From Brevibacillus panacihumi W25 (GTDB lineage: Bacteria; Bacillota; Bacilli; Brevibacillales; Brevibacillaceae): a stretch of 64,000 nt of DNA. Position 1 is the first letter of the stretch; every line of letters starts with the position of its first letter. The notes below the pieces were generated by a model that ran no database searches, was not told the origin of the DNA, and saw nothing but the letters and a program-made list of their open reading frames with translations. The stretch covers positions 1,549,501 through 1,613,500 of the forward strand of contig NZ_KI629785.1 of assembly GCF_000503775.1 (NCBI RefSeq). The letters are read 5' to 3'. Positions 9,648-18,056 of the stretch are shown one piece after another. Position numbers and translations under genes: made by a program.

Positions 9648-11306
9648 TTACTTTTCTATTTTATCCATCCACTCAGGTCCCTTTTTTACCAAAACCTGAT
9701 AGAGCATGAGGTTGAGGATACCAAACACCAGGAATAGGACCAAAGCCACAGGAATCAGCGAACCTCCCCAGCTGACCACCCCAAGTATCGTAATCGCAGC
9801 GAGCACTCCCCCGAACAGCAGTGAAAAAAGCGGATTGATATTTTGCTTGACCGCTTCTTGTTCTGAGGTCCAGCTCAGCTTGGGTCTTTGTAAATCAATC
9901 AAAAACCCGAACTGATTCATCAACATCACGCCAGGTATGGAGACAAATACCGCCAAGCCAGCAAGCAACGGCGTAATCGGCAAAAACCAGACAGCTATAG
10001 CCAGCAACACAAAAATGCTGAGAATGCTCAGGATTGTACCGGGGAAAAGCTTTGCCAGTAAAAACTGGCGGAAAGGCAGCGGGAAGCTTTTACTCAGGAA
10101 AAAGGCTTGCCCTTCCCTCGTGATTGCTGTCACAGAAGCAGAGTTCATTCCTGCTAAAACGATGCTGCCAGCAAGAAAAATGGCAACGCTAATTCCCCCT
10201 GTACCTGTTATCCAGCCGCGGAAAGCTTCAAGCAAATCCTTCCTGTCCTGAATTCCCACCAACGGAATCAAGATCAGAAAAGGCATCAACAGACTCGGCA
10301 ACAAACAATTGAGCATATAGGCAGGAGTACGCCAAATCACTCGCCATTCCTTGATCGTGTAGGACCACCAGGCTGGGCGCATTTGAGCCAGTTTGGCAAA
10401 AGCATGCCCCTCCACCTTCCTGCGTGTGCCTGCAGAGTCACTAATGCCCATTACTCCTGCGAAGTAGAGGCGGTCTCCTGCAAAGGAAAAAAGCAGGATT
10501 CCCGCGAGTGTTGCCAGGAGAAACGCAAACAGATACCCCAGTCCGCTCCAGTATCCGCTTTCGACCAAGGCTAGTACAGCCAGCTTGGTGCTGGGAAAGA
10601 TCTGTGTCGCGAGATTGAGCAGGACGTTTTCTCCGGACAAGAGTTGTTGCTGCATTTGCTCGATGTCCTCCATCGCGCTGTTTTGCCGCTGAATGAAGTA
10701 CTGGAAGCCCAGCACCGCTCCAATCCCTACGATCCCGCCAATCAACCGCAAGCGATCCTTTCGCTTGCCGATATTGGTAAACCGCATGAACAGCATGACG
10801 AGGATGGACGATAGCGCCAGTGGTACAACGGGCACTACGAGAAAAAGGACGATCGCAAACAGATAATACAGCACACCAGCGTCGCTTTTGACCCCGTATA
10901 CCACCAGCAAAGGCCCGATCAAGACCAACTCGGTCAGGTATTCGTAGAACAGGGCGACCAAAAACTTGGCCCCCAATATTTCCCTTGGAGCCAAGGGCAA
11001 GGGCAATAGATGCTCTACGTCCTGCGAATAGTAGAAAACCGTAATGACGTAGACGATTCCAAGCACGAAAATCGCGCAGGAGACCATCGCCAAGCCCATT
11101 CCCAAGATGGCGCTCTCTTGGCCAATCTGCGCCAGCCCATCGTACATTTCCGCGACAAACCAGACTCCACTGATGATCATTGGCAGAAACCCGATGAGCA
11201 TCAGTGCAACAAGCATCAGACTTTTCCACTCGCTGCCCTTTTTTCTTGCCCCCATGCGGCTGGAGTTTTTCAGCATGATTTTGGTCAACAGCCAGATGTT
11301 ATTCAT
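9648..11306 (-). CDS. ABC exporter permease (ABC-2 type, putative ABC exporter family)
   Basis: 552 residues with about 12 hydrophobic segments spread over the whole length, beginning at SLMLVALMLIGFLPMIISGV. The segment QDVEHLLPLPLAPREILGAKF, seen after the second helix, is typical of the Gram-positive putative exporter permeases (YthQ-like). Together with the ATPase whose gene overlaps it by 8 bases (11299-11306), it would export an unknown substrate across the cytoplasmic membrane. Terminator at 9638. No immunity or peptide gene lies nearby to suggest the substrate. Confidence 0.85.
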   Translation of the reverse strand: MNNIWLLTKIMLKNSSRMGARKKGSEWKSLMLVALMLIGFLPMIISGVWFVAEMYDGLAQIGQESAILGMGLAMVSCAIFVLGIVYVITVFYYSQDVEHLLPLPLAPREILGAKFLVALFYEYLTELVLIGPLLVVYGVKSDAGVLYYLFAIVLFLVVPVVPLALSSILVMLFMRFTNIGKRKDRLRLIGGIVGIGAVLGFQYFIQRQNSAMEDIEQMQQQLLSGENVLLNLATQIFPSTKLAVLALVESGYWSGLGYLFAFLLATLAGILLFSFAGDRLYFAGVMGISDSAGTRRKVEGHAFAKLAQMRPAWWSYTIKEWRVIWRTPAYMLNCLLPSLLMPFLILIPLVGIQDRKDLLEAFRGWITGTGGISVAIFLAGSIVLAGMNSASVTAITREGQAFFLSKSFPLPFRQFLLAKLFPGTILSILSIFVLLAIAVWFLPITPLLAGLAVFVSIPGVMLMNQFGFLIDLQRPKLSWTSEQEAVKQNINPLFSLLFGGVLAAITILGVVSWGGSLIPVALVLFLVFGILNLMLYQVLVKKGPEWMDKIEK

Positions 11307-12024
11307 GCTTGGTCAACTCCAGGAACAGACTCTCCAGCGACTCATGGGACTGGAAGTGCTCCTGCATCTGCGGGAAGGTGCCGCAGAAGAGGATCTTCCC
11401 CTTGTTGATGATCGCCACTCGGTCACAGAGCTTCTCCGCCACTTCCAGCACATGCGTCGAAAAGAACACGGTCCTGCCGCTGTCAGCGTGCTCGCGCATC
11501 ATCTCCTTCAGGGTAAAGGAGGATTTGGGATCAAGCCCCGTCAAGGGCTCATCCAATATCCATACCTCGGGATGATGGACCAAGACGCCCATGATGACGA
11601 TTTTTTGCCGCATGCCGTGAGAGTAGCTCTGGATGGTGTCGCCAAGCGCGTCCAGCATGTCAAAGCGCTTCGCCAGCGTTTCGATGCGGCTATTGCGCAG
11701 CTCCTGCTCCACGCCGTAGATATCCGCCATAAAGCTGACGTATTCCAGACCTTTCAGCCGTAAAAACAAGTCCGGGCTGTCCGGTACGTAGCCAAAGCGC
11801 TGCTTTGCCTTGATCGGGTCTGCAGCGATGTCGGTTCCATTGATGCGGATTTGCCCGGCATCCGGCTTGATGATCCCCGTTATCATTTTGATTGTTGTGG
11901 TTTTACCGGCTCCATTAGGACCCAGGAACCCAAATATTTCACCGTCGGGTATAGTCAAATCAAGGTTATCGACTGCCCGACGAATACCGTTATAACTTTT
12001 GCTTACACCATTCAGTTCAATCAT
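11299..12024 (-). CDS. ABC transporter ATP-binding protein
   Basis: 241 residues with Walker A GPNGAGKTT (residues about 34-42), a signature loop SYSHGMRQK in place of the canonical LSGGQ, and Walker B VWILDEPLTGLD. An H-loop is in FFSTHVLEVAEKL. This is the CcmA-like class of ATPases that pair with ABC-2 exporters. First gene of a two-gene operon with the permease, overlapping it by 8 bases. It ends in LELTKHE. Confidence 0.9.
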   Translation of the reverse strand: MIELNGVSKSYNGIRRAVDNLDLTIPDGEIFGFLGPNGAGKTTTIKMITGIIKPDAGQIRINGTDIAADPIKAKQRFGYVPDSPDLFLRLKGLEYVSFMADIYGVEQELRNSRIETLAKRFDMLDALGDTIQSYSHGMRQKIVIMGVLVHHPEVWILDEPLTGLDPKSSFTLKEMMREHADSGRTVFFSTHVLEVAEKLCDRVAIINKGKILFCGTFPQMQEHFQSHESLESLFLELTKHE

Positions 12025-12101
12025 GGCAACCTCTCCTCTTTCATAGAGAATTCCGTACTTCCCTGCTGTTTCATACGAATTAACTTATGAAAAAGTAACC
12101 G

Positions 12102-12162
12102 AAAAAAACGAAAGAGCCGGATCGTAAGTACCCAGCTCATTTGCCTACCTTCGTCGCTCTTT
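12102..12162 (-). terminator. Possible terminator after the 137-residue protein gene
   Basis: On the minus strand AAAGAGC (12162-12156) can pair with GCTCTTT (12117-12111), followed by CGTTTTTTT. The loop is long (38 bases) and may fold further, so support is moderate. The left arm overlaps the stop codon of the gene at 12161. Confidence 0.4.
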
Positions 12163-12574
12163 ACATTGGTGGTACGTAGCTTCCATCGCGAAGCATGGTC
12201 AGCTCGCCCATGATGAACGCCAGGTCGGCATCATCCCCATCTCCGCTCTCGTCGATGGCTTCCAGCCTGCGCAGCAAAATACTGGCAAAGTCCTGGATCA
12301 TGACAGGCTGTGCTTCCAAATCATTCTCGTCAAACACATCGTAGCTGGTCAGCGCCTCCAGGTGAGTCGCGAGGTGAAATCCTCCGATGTCGCCGAGAAT
12401 TTCCCGCTTGTTCAATTTCGATTTTTCCAATTTTTTCAGCATGGAGACAATGTCATTGGCATACACGCTGGGGAATGCCACTTGATAAAAATTGCGGTTT
12501 TTTGCATCGTCCGTTTTGATAATCAAGATGTCGATTCCATCCGGCTTCTTTGCCTTCTTCCCAAATCCAAACAT
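12161..12574 (-). CDS. Conserved-looking cytosolic protein of unknown function
   Basis: 137 residues, no signal or membrane segment. Begins MFGFGKKAKKPDGIDILIIK and ends in an acidic stretch (DESGDGDDADLAF) and MLRDGSYVPPM. A GAGGTGG binding site lies 7 bases before the ATG, and codon use resembles its neighbours, so I take it as a real gene. I do not recognise a family. It is monocistronic and upstream of, but not obviously linked to, the ABC exporter. Confidence 0.7.
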   Translation of the reverse strand: MFGFGKKAKKPDGIDILIIKTDDAKNRNFYQVAFPSVYANDIVSMLKKLEKSKLNKREILGDIGGFHLATHLEALTSYDVFDENDLEAQPVMIQDFASILLRRLEAIDESGDGDDADLAFIMGELTMLRDGSYVPPM

Positions 12575-12755
12575 TTATTTTCCACCTCAATTGATCGATC
12601 TGCATAACTCTCTCCATGATAGACATATTCAGGTTGGGAGACAACCCCCATCCTGTTTCCTTTTTTCATTTTGACTTGGCAGGCAAATCTTAACACGTCT
12701 ATTCCCTCCCGCTCCCACACACCCTAAGTAAAACTGCCAAAGAGGTGCGCAAAAA

Positions 12756-13472
12756 ATGAAGCTAAGAAATATTTGGGTCTGTCTGCTGGTCGCAGCTTTT
12801 CTGGTAACGGGTTGCACTGGTTCCAAAGGCGGGGAGAAAAAAGAAGAAAAGACTACAAAGACACAAAGCAAGAAAGACGAAAAGACCACCAAAACAAAAA
12901 CGAAGAGCAAAAAGGATAAAAAGAAGACAGTCAAAACAAAGAGCAAAAAAGCTGGTGAATCGATCAAGAAAAAGACGGTACATTCTTCGGCCGTACAAAA
13001 GCTGGGCAACAATAAAATGGACGTCGTCCTGTTTTTGAACCGTGCGGAGAACGTCGTGTCGGACGTCTACTTCGCTACCCTGGAGCACAAGGGAAAAACG
13101 GTAACGGAGGACGGCAAGCATTATCGGGAGCTGCCCAAACGCTTTGACACCAAGGAAAAGATCGTATCGCACTTCAACCGCTACTGGAGCCGACCATTGG
13201 CAGAAAGTCTGTATGACAATCTGTCCACCAAGCAAATCAATAAGAAAATGTATATCTCCATTCCAAATGTGGATTATCCGATGATGATTTCCGTACGAAA
13301 TACGACGGTTCAAAAACAGGACGATCACGTGCGCGTCACTGTCAAGAATGTGACAGACCCTGCCTACTCCCCTGACCGTACTCTCCACTATCTTCTCGGA
13401 CGCGACGGCAAAACCAAGCGCATTGAGATCGAATCCCGTACAGGGACCTATGGAAAAGAACATTTTCAATGA
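12756..13472 (+). CDS. Lipoprotein with Lys-rich linker, possibly IseA-like C-terminal domain
   Basis: 238 residues. Signal peptide of type II with lipobox LVTGC (Cys20). Residues about 22-75 are a low-complexity Lys/Thr/Glu linker (many KKDEKTTKT-type units) that probably spans or binds the anionic cell wall. The folded part (residues about 80-238) contains HYRELPKRFDTKEKIVSHF. This reminds me of the YR-LPK-x-TKKK motif of IseA-type domains that inhibit DL-endopeptidases, but the resemblance is by eye and weak. AGAGGTG lies 8 bases before the ATG. The proline promoter starts only 5 bases past its stop. Confidence 0.75.
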   Translation: MKLRNIWVCLLVAAFLVTGCTGSKGGEKKEEKTTKTQSKKDEKTTKTKTKSKKDKKKTVKTKSKKAGESIKKKTVHSSAVQKLGNNKMDVVLFLNRAENVVSDVYFATLEHKGKTVTEDGKHYRELPKRFDTKEKIVSHFNRYWSRPLAESLYDNLSTKQINKKMYISIPNVDYPMMISVRNTTVQKQDDHVRVTVKNVTDPAYSPDRTLHYLLGRDGKTKRIEIESRTGTYGKEHFQ

Positions 13473-13477
13473 TTCCC

Positions 13478-13507
13478 TTGACATTTCGGTAAAGAAAAGT
13501 GAATAAT
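13478..13507 (+). promoter_or_regulatory. Sigma-A promoter of the proline operon
   Basis: TTGACA (13478-13483), 18-base spacer, AATAAT (13502-13507). It drives the T-box leader and proBAC. Confidence 0.7.
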
Positions 13508-13530
13508 AGTTAATTAATAACGCGCATATG

Positions 13531-13803
13531 GTCGCTATGACGGGGAAAAGTAGAACTGCCCTTCAGGTCCAGAGAGCGAAATCCACTGGCTGAGAGATTT
13601 CGTCCTTGAATCAGTTTGAACCCACCCTTGAGCTTCCAGGGATGACCTGGACAGGTTTCTTTCACCTGTTATCCAAGAAAGAGAGCCGGACGCTACCAGC
13701 CTGAAGCATCGCTTCTCGCTGCAAACGTCAAGTAAGGTGGTACCGCGGAGGTCTTCAAGCCCTTTCGTCCTTATTCAAGTGACGAGAGGGCTTTTCTATT
13801 TTC
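13531..13803 (+). promoter_or_regulatory. T-box riboswitch, proline-specific (predicted specifier CCC)
   Basis: The leader has the hallmark T-box AAGGTGGTACCGCGG (13734-13748), a stem I with AGAGAGCG (13571-13578) and GGCTGAGAG (13588-13596), and a specifier-loop pattern GAA-CCC-A. That gives CCC, a proline codon, at 13621-13623. The bulge TGGT (13738-13741) would pair with an ACCA tRNA end. The leader senses uncharged tRNA-Pro and lets transcription continue into proBAC when proline is short. The codon assignment is inferred from the local pattern, but fits the downstream genes. Confidence 0.9.
13757..13800 (+). terminator. T-box-controlled terminator
   Basis: A 13-base-pair stem AAGCCCTTTCGTC (13757-13769) with GACGAGAGGGCTT (13781-13793, one G-T pair), then TTTTCTATTTT. 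Alternative to the antiterminator formed with the T-box sequence. Confidence 0.85.
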
Positions 13804-13826
13804 AACGTAAATCAGGAGGAAGCACG

Positions 13827-14927
13827 ATGAAGAAAGGAAAATTGCGGTTGGTTGTAAAGGTGGGCAGCAGCTCATTGGCAGCTGAAAGCGGCGGGGTCGA
13901 TCCAGAGAAAATGTCACTGCTCGTCTCGGCAGTCCATCATCTGCGCGAGGCTGGTCATCAGGTCGTACTCGTCTCATCAGGAGCAGTAGCTAGCGGTTAT
14001 CAAAAACTGGGGTACCAGCAACGACCGCGAACCCTCTCCGCCAAACAGGCAGCAGCAGCCATCGGGCAAAGTCTCCTGATGCAAACGTACACACAACTAT
14101 TCGCTGCCCATCAGTGCAGTGTAGCGCAAATTCTTTTGACCCGCGGCGACTTTTCCGATCGCGAACGCTACCAGCACGCATTTCAAACCTTGTCCTTGCT
14201 GCTCGACAGACAGATCCTGCCGATCATCAATGAAAATGACACTGTATCCGTGGCGGAGCTGACGTTTGGCGACAACGACATGCTTGGTGCCCTGGTAGCC
14301 GGTCTGGTCCATGCCGACTTGTACATGATACTGACAGACACCAACGGTCTGTACGACAAGGACCCTCGTTCCAACGCCGACGCGTCGCGCATCCCTTGGC
14401 TGGCAGAAGTGACCGAAGAGGTGGAACAGCTAGCAGGAGGCGCTTCCCGGCTGGGAACAGGAGGCATGCGCTCCAAGCTGATCGCAGCGAAGACAGCACA
14501 AGGCTTGGGGATCCCCAGTTTTATCGGAAAATTGGAGCAACCGCAAGACCTGCTGGCAGTCGTGTCCGGAGACGGCAACGGCACCTATGTCAATTACCGG
14601 CCCGAAGAGCCCGCTCCAAGCGGTTTGCCTACTCGCAAGCAATGGATCAAGCTGCACTCCCCTACCCGCGGCTCGATCACCATTGACGAAGGCGCTGCAG
14701 AAGCGATTCTCGAGCAGAGACGCAGCCTGCTTCTGGCTGGCGTACGCGACGTAAACGGGACATTCTCCCCTGGTGAAGTCATCGAGGTGTACTGTGGCGG
14801 CGAACTGATCGGCCGCGGAGTCAGCCGTTTCGCAGCGGAAGAACTGGCAGAATCTCTTTCTACCGCCAAGACAGCGCGACGCAGCGGCACCGTGATCCAT
14901 CGCGATCAGTGGACAGAGACGATCTAA
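13827..14927 (+). CDS. proB: Glutamate 5-kinase ProB
   Basis: 366 residues from the ATG at 13827, which has AGGAGGA 6 bases upstream. An open frame further upstream runs through the T-box terminator and is not translated. It phosphorylates glutamate, the committed and usually feedback-inhibited step of proline synthesis. N-terminal amino-acid-kinase domain (VVKVGSSSLA; NENDTVSV; FGDNDMLGA) and a C-terminal PUA domain (residues about 275-355, SITIDEGAAEAIL). Length equals the Bacillus ProB norm (365). First gene of proB-proA-proC. Confidence 0.96.
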   Translation: MKKGKLRLVVKVGSSSLAAESGGVDPEKMSLLVSAVHHLREAGHQVVLVSSGAVASGYQKLGYQQRPRTLSAKQAAAAIGQSLLMQTYTQLFAAHQCSVAQILLTRGDFSDRERYQHAFQTLSLLLDRQILPIINENDTVSVAELTFGDNDMLGALVAGLVHADLYMILTDTNGLYDKDPRSNADASRIPWLAEVTEEVEQLAGGASRLGTGGMRSKLIAAKTAQGLGIPSFIGKLEQPQDLLAVVSGDGNGTYVNYRPEEPAPSGLPTRKQWIKLHSPTRGSITIDEGAAEAILEQRRSLLLAGVRDVNGTFSPGEVIEVYCGGELIGRGVSRFAAEELAESLSTAKTARRSGTVIHRDQWTETI

Positions 14928-14997
14928 ACGAACGGTTTCAACCGATGTATGCCATCGGATTCTATAAAATGATGAGAGAGAAAAGGAGAGGGAGATT

Positions 14998-16266
14998 ATG
15001 GGGAACTGGAAGCAGCAGCTTCAGGAGCAATTGCGATTGGCGAAGCAAGCATCGCGCAAATGGGCATTGTTGACCACCGAAGAGAAAAACAACGCGTTGA
15101 CCGCGATCGGGGAACAGCTTCTGGCAGACGAGACTGCCATTCTGGAAGCAAATAAGCAGGATTTGGCCCGTGCAGAAGCAGATGGGCAAGCTAGCTCGTA
15201 TCTGGACCGTCTCCGTCTGACACCGGAGCGTATCCGCGATTTGGTCGACGGTCTGCAGCAGCTCGTCGCTCTGGAGGATCCGGTCGGCCAATCGATGGAC
15301 CGCTGGACTCGTCCCAACGGACTGGTCATGGAACAAATCCGCGTGCCGCTCGGCGTGATCGGCATGGTCTACGAGGCCCGCCCCAATGTGACGATCGATG
15401 CCGCAGCCATTGCCTTGAAGACCGGAAATGCCATCGTTCTGCGCGGCAGCCACAGCGCGGTGAACAGCAATCTCGCCCTCGCCCGGAGCATGCGCGACGC
15501 TCTGACGAAAAGCGGCCTGTCTCCTGAGGCCGTCCAATACCTGCCTTTTGCCGAGCATGAATCCGTCGACATGCTGTGTACCGCGAACGGTCTCATCGAC
15601 GTGATCATTCCACGGGGCGGAGCCGGATTGATTTCCCGCGTGCTGAAAACCGCGAGCGTCCCTGTGCTGGAGACAGGAGTCGGCAATTGCCATATTTTTG
15701 TGGAGCGCACAGCCGATTACGCTATGGCGGAAACGATTGTCCTCAATGCCAAAACCAGCCGTCCTTCCGTCTGCAATGCGGCGGAGAGCCTTCTCCTCGA
15801 CCACGAATGGCCGCTCGCTTCGCAGCGCGATCTCTTGCAGCGTCTGCATGATGCAGGGGTAGAAATTCGCGCGTGTGAACGGACACGAAAGCAGCATCCC
15901 GAGCTCTCCTCTTTCCTGAAGGAAGCAAACGAAGAGGATTGGGATACAGAATACATCGACCTGATTATAGCGGTGCGCACCGTGGAGAGCCTGGAGGACG
16001 CATTAGAGCATATTTCGCTGCACAGCACCGGCCACTCCGAAGCCATCGTGACTGAAAACGAAGCCGCTGCTCAGCGCTTCCTGGCAACAGTGGACGCCAC
16101 GACTGTTTATCACAATGCGTCAACCCGCTTTACGGACGGCGGAGAATTCGGCTTCGGCGCAGAGATCGGCATCAGCACACAGAAGCTGCATGCACGCGGC
16201 CCAATGGGCTTGCCTGCACTCACTTCCTATAAATACGTCGTACGCGGCACAGGTCAGATCAGATAG
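14998..16266 (+). CDS. proA: Gamma-glutamyl phosphate reductase ProA
   Basis: 422 residues, close to the usual 415. NADPH-dependent reduction of gamma-glutamyl phosphate to glutamate semialdehyde. Aldehyde-dehydrogenase fold: nucleotide-binding part with VYEARPNVTIDAAAIALKTG and RGSHSA, and the catalytic cysteine in KTSRPSVCNAAE (near residue 259). The C-terminus has FTDGGEFGFGAEIGIST. GGAGAGGGAGATT precedes the ATG. It follows proB by 70 bases in the same T-box operon. Confidence 0.96.
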   Translation: MGNWKQQLQEQLRLAKQASRKWALLTTEEKNNALTAIGEQLLADETAILEANKQDLARAEADGQASSYLDRLRLTPERIRDLVDGLQQLVALEDPVGQSMDRWTRPNGLVMEQIRVPLGVIGMVYEARPNVTIDAAAIALKTGNAIVLRGSHSAVNSNLALARSMRDALTKSGLSPEAVQYLPFAEHESVDMLCTANGLIDVIIPRGGAGLISRVLKTASVPVLETGVGNCHIFVERTADYAMAETIVLNAKTSRPSVCNAAESLLLDHEWPLASQRDLLQRLHDAGVEIRACERTRKQHPELSSFLKEANEEDWDTEYIDLIIAVRTVESLEDALEHISLHSTGHSEAIVTENEAAAQRFLATVDATTVYHNASTRFTDGGEFGFGAEIGISTQKLHARGPMGLPALTSYKYVVRGTGQIR

Positions 16267-16287
16267 TCCGGAAAGGAGGCAACATCT

Positions 16288-17130
16288 ATGAACCCGCAAC
16301 AGGGTAGTTCCATTGAAGGACAAATCGGTTTTCTGGGAGCAGGCTCCATCGTTGAAGCTATGCTTTCTGGCATTATCAAAAAGGGACTTGTCTCCCCGAG
16401 ACAAATCCTGGTATCCAACCGAAACAATCAAGAGCGGCTTGATCAGCTGGCCCGTTCCTTTTCGGTACAGGTCACGCAGGACAAACACGCTCTTGTACAG
16501 TCATGCGACATCCTGATTCTGGCGATAAAGCCCAAGGATGCGGCAGAAGCGCTGATGGAGCTTCGCGGAGCAGTCCGTCCAGGGCAGTTGGTCATCTCTG
16601 TCATCGCCGGAGTCGCCACTTCCTTGATCGAGGAGTGGCTGGGCGTGGAGTGCTCGATCATCCGGACGATGCCCAATACCTCTTCCGCAATCGGTCTTTC
16701 TGCCACAGGTGTTGCCTGCAACCGATTTGTATCAGAGGCTCAGCTGCAGATTGCCACCCAGCTCTTTGAATCAATCGGCACTGTCTATACCGTAGCTGAA
16801 GAGGAGCTTGATATTGTTACAGGACTCTCCGGGAGCGGCCCAGCTTATATCTACTACCTCGTCGAAGCCATGGTGGGGGCCGGGACCAAGGCTGGCCTAC
16901 CCCGCGAAACTGCTCGTCAGCTCACCCTGCAAACCCTTTTGGGTGCTGCGCACATGCTGCTGGATACCAGTGAGGAGCCTGCTCTCCTGCGTCAAAAGGT
17001 AACCAGTCCAGGCGGAACGACGCAAGCCGGGCTGGAGGTCCTGGAGGCGTATCAATTCCAGGAGGCCGTCTCTTCTGCCATTCTGCGTGCGACAGAGCGT
17101 TCACGGGAGCTGGGGGCGCAATACCGGTAG
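16288..17130 (+). CDS. proC: Pyrroline-5-carboxylate reductase ProC
   Basis: 280 residues, typical ProC. Reduces pyrroline-5-carboxylate to proline. N-terminal Rossmann domain with GFLGAGSIVEAMLSG (residues about 13-27). C-terminal helical domain has the signature GLSGSGPAYIYYLVEA and VTSPGGTTQAGLEVLE. GGAAAGGAGG lies 8 bases before the ATG and 21 bases after proA, so proB, proA and proC form a complete proline operon under the T-box. Confidence 0.96.
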   Translation: MNPQQGSSIEGQIGFLGAGSIVEAMLSGIIKKGLVSPRQILVSNRNNQERLDQLARSFSVQVTQDKHALVQSCDILILAIKPKDAAEALMELRGAVRPGQLVISVIAGVATSLIEEWLGVECSIIRTMPNTSSAIGLSATGVACNRFVSEAQLQIATQLFESIGTVYTVAEEELDIVTGLSGSGPAYIYYLVEAMVGAGTKAGLPRETARQLTLQTLLGAAHMLLDTSEEPALLRQKVTSPGGTTQAGLEVLEAYQFQEAVSSAILRATERSRELGAQYR

Positions 17131-17192
17131 TTTTTGCTGGTCTACCCCCGCTGATGTATACTGAATGCAACTGTAACAATACGGAGGTTCTC

Positions 17193-18014
17193 ATGAACAT
17201 ATACGCCTTGTATGGGACGAGCGGAACGGGCAAAAGCTCCATCGCACTGGAATTGGCCCATCGCATGCAAATCGACGCGATTATCGACGATGGGATTCTG
17301 ATTTACCAGGGACGCAAAGTGGCGGGTACCTCCGCCAAGTACGAAAAGACCAAAATACAGGCCGTCAAACGCGCTATTTTTCACTACAAGGAGCATGCCA
17401 GTGAGGTAAGCAATACGTTAACGTCGCTTGCTCCAGAACGCCTGCTGATCCTGGGGACGTCGCAGCGGATGATCGAACGAATCGTGGAGGCGCTCGGATT
17501 GGCCGAACCAGACGAGTACATTCCCATCGAATCGATCAAACGCCCCCAAGACATCGAGGCGGCCCGCTACATCCGGGAGACGATGGGCAGACACGTGATC
17601 CCTATTCCCCGCGTAGAGGTAGAGCAGGATTTCCTTACGAGTCTGCTCTCTTCTGCCACACGGATCTTCTCCTCCAAAAAGGAAATTGGCGGTGAGTCCA
17701 CTGTGGTTCATCCCCCCTTTTCCGGTGGCCGCATTATTATTCATCCGCAGGTGCTGCGAAAAATGGTGCAGGGAGTGTGCAATCAATACGAGGAAGTGGA
17801 TGAAATTCTCAAATCGAGAGCATCGTTTGACGATTTGCCGCGAATCGAGTTGACTTTGTCCATGAAGGTTCCCTACGGCTCGTATATCCCTGAACGGATT
17901 CGCGCGCTGCAGTCAGAGCTGTATGAGGAGATCAGCTATTGCTTGAACATTGCTCCCGCTAGTATTGACATACAGGTGGTCGGTTTGCAGTTTTCGGAAA
18001 ATGGAGTCCAATAG
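17193..18014 (+). CDS. P-loop NTPase fused to an Asp23/Gls24-like domain
   Basis: 273 residues from the ATG at 17193 (ACGGAGG 7 bases upstream; the frame is open earlier without a site). Walker A GTSGTGKS (residues 8-15) opens an N-terminal kinase-like P-loop domain, with VEQDF and ILGTSQRM further on. The last 80 residues (IELTLSMKVPYGSYIPERI to SIDIQVVGLQF) look like the Asp23/Gls24 alkaline-shock fold. It follows proC by 62 bases and may be co-transcribed. Family members exist only as uncharacterised proteins as far as I know. A nucleotide-dependent role at the envelope is possible but unproven. Confidence 0.75.
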   Translation: MNIYALYGTSGTGKSSIALELAHRMQIDAIIDDGILIYQGRKVAGTSAKYEKTKIQAVKRAIFHYKEHASEVSNTLTSLAPERLLILGTSQRMIERIVEALGLAEPDEYIPIESIKRPQDIEAARYIRETMGRHVIPIPRVEVEQDFLTSLLSSATRIFSSKKEIGGESTVVHPPFSGGRIIIHPQVLRKMVQGVCNQYEEVDEILKSRASFDDLPRIELTLSMKVPYGSYIPERIRALQSELYEEISYCLNIAPASIDIQVVGLQFSENGVQ

Positions 18015-18023
18015 TTTTCATGG

Positions 18024-18051
18024 GACGTGGGTATTCACCCGCGTCTTTTTT
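18024..18051 (+). terminator. Terminator of the proline operon region
   Basis: GACG-t-GGGT (18024-18032), loop ATTC, ACCC-g-CGTC (18037-18045), then TTTTTT. Confidence 0.8.
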
Positions 18052-18056
18052 GATTG

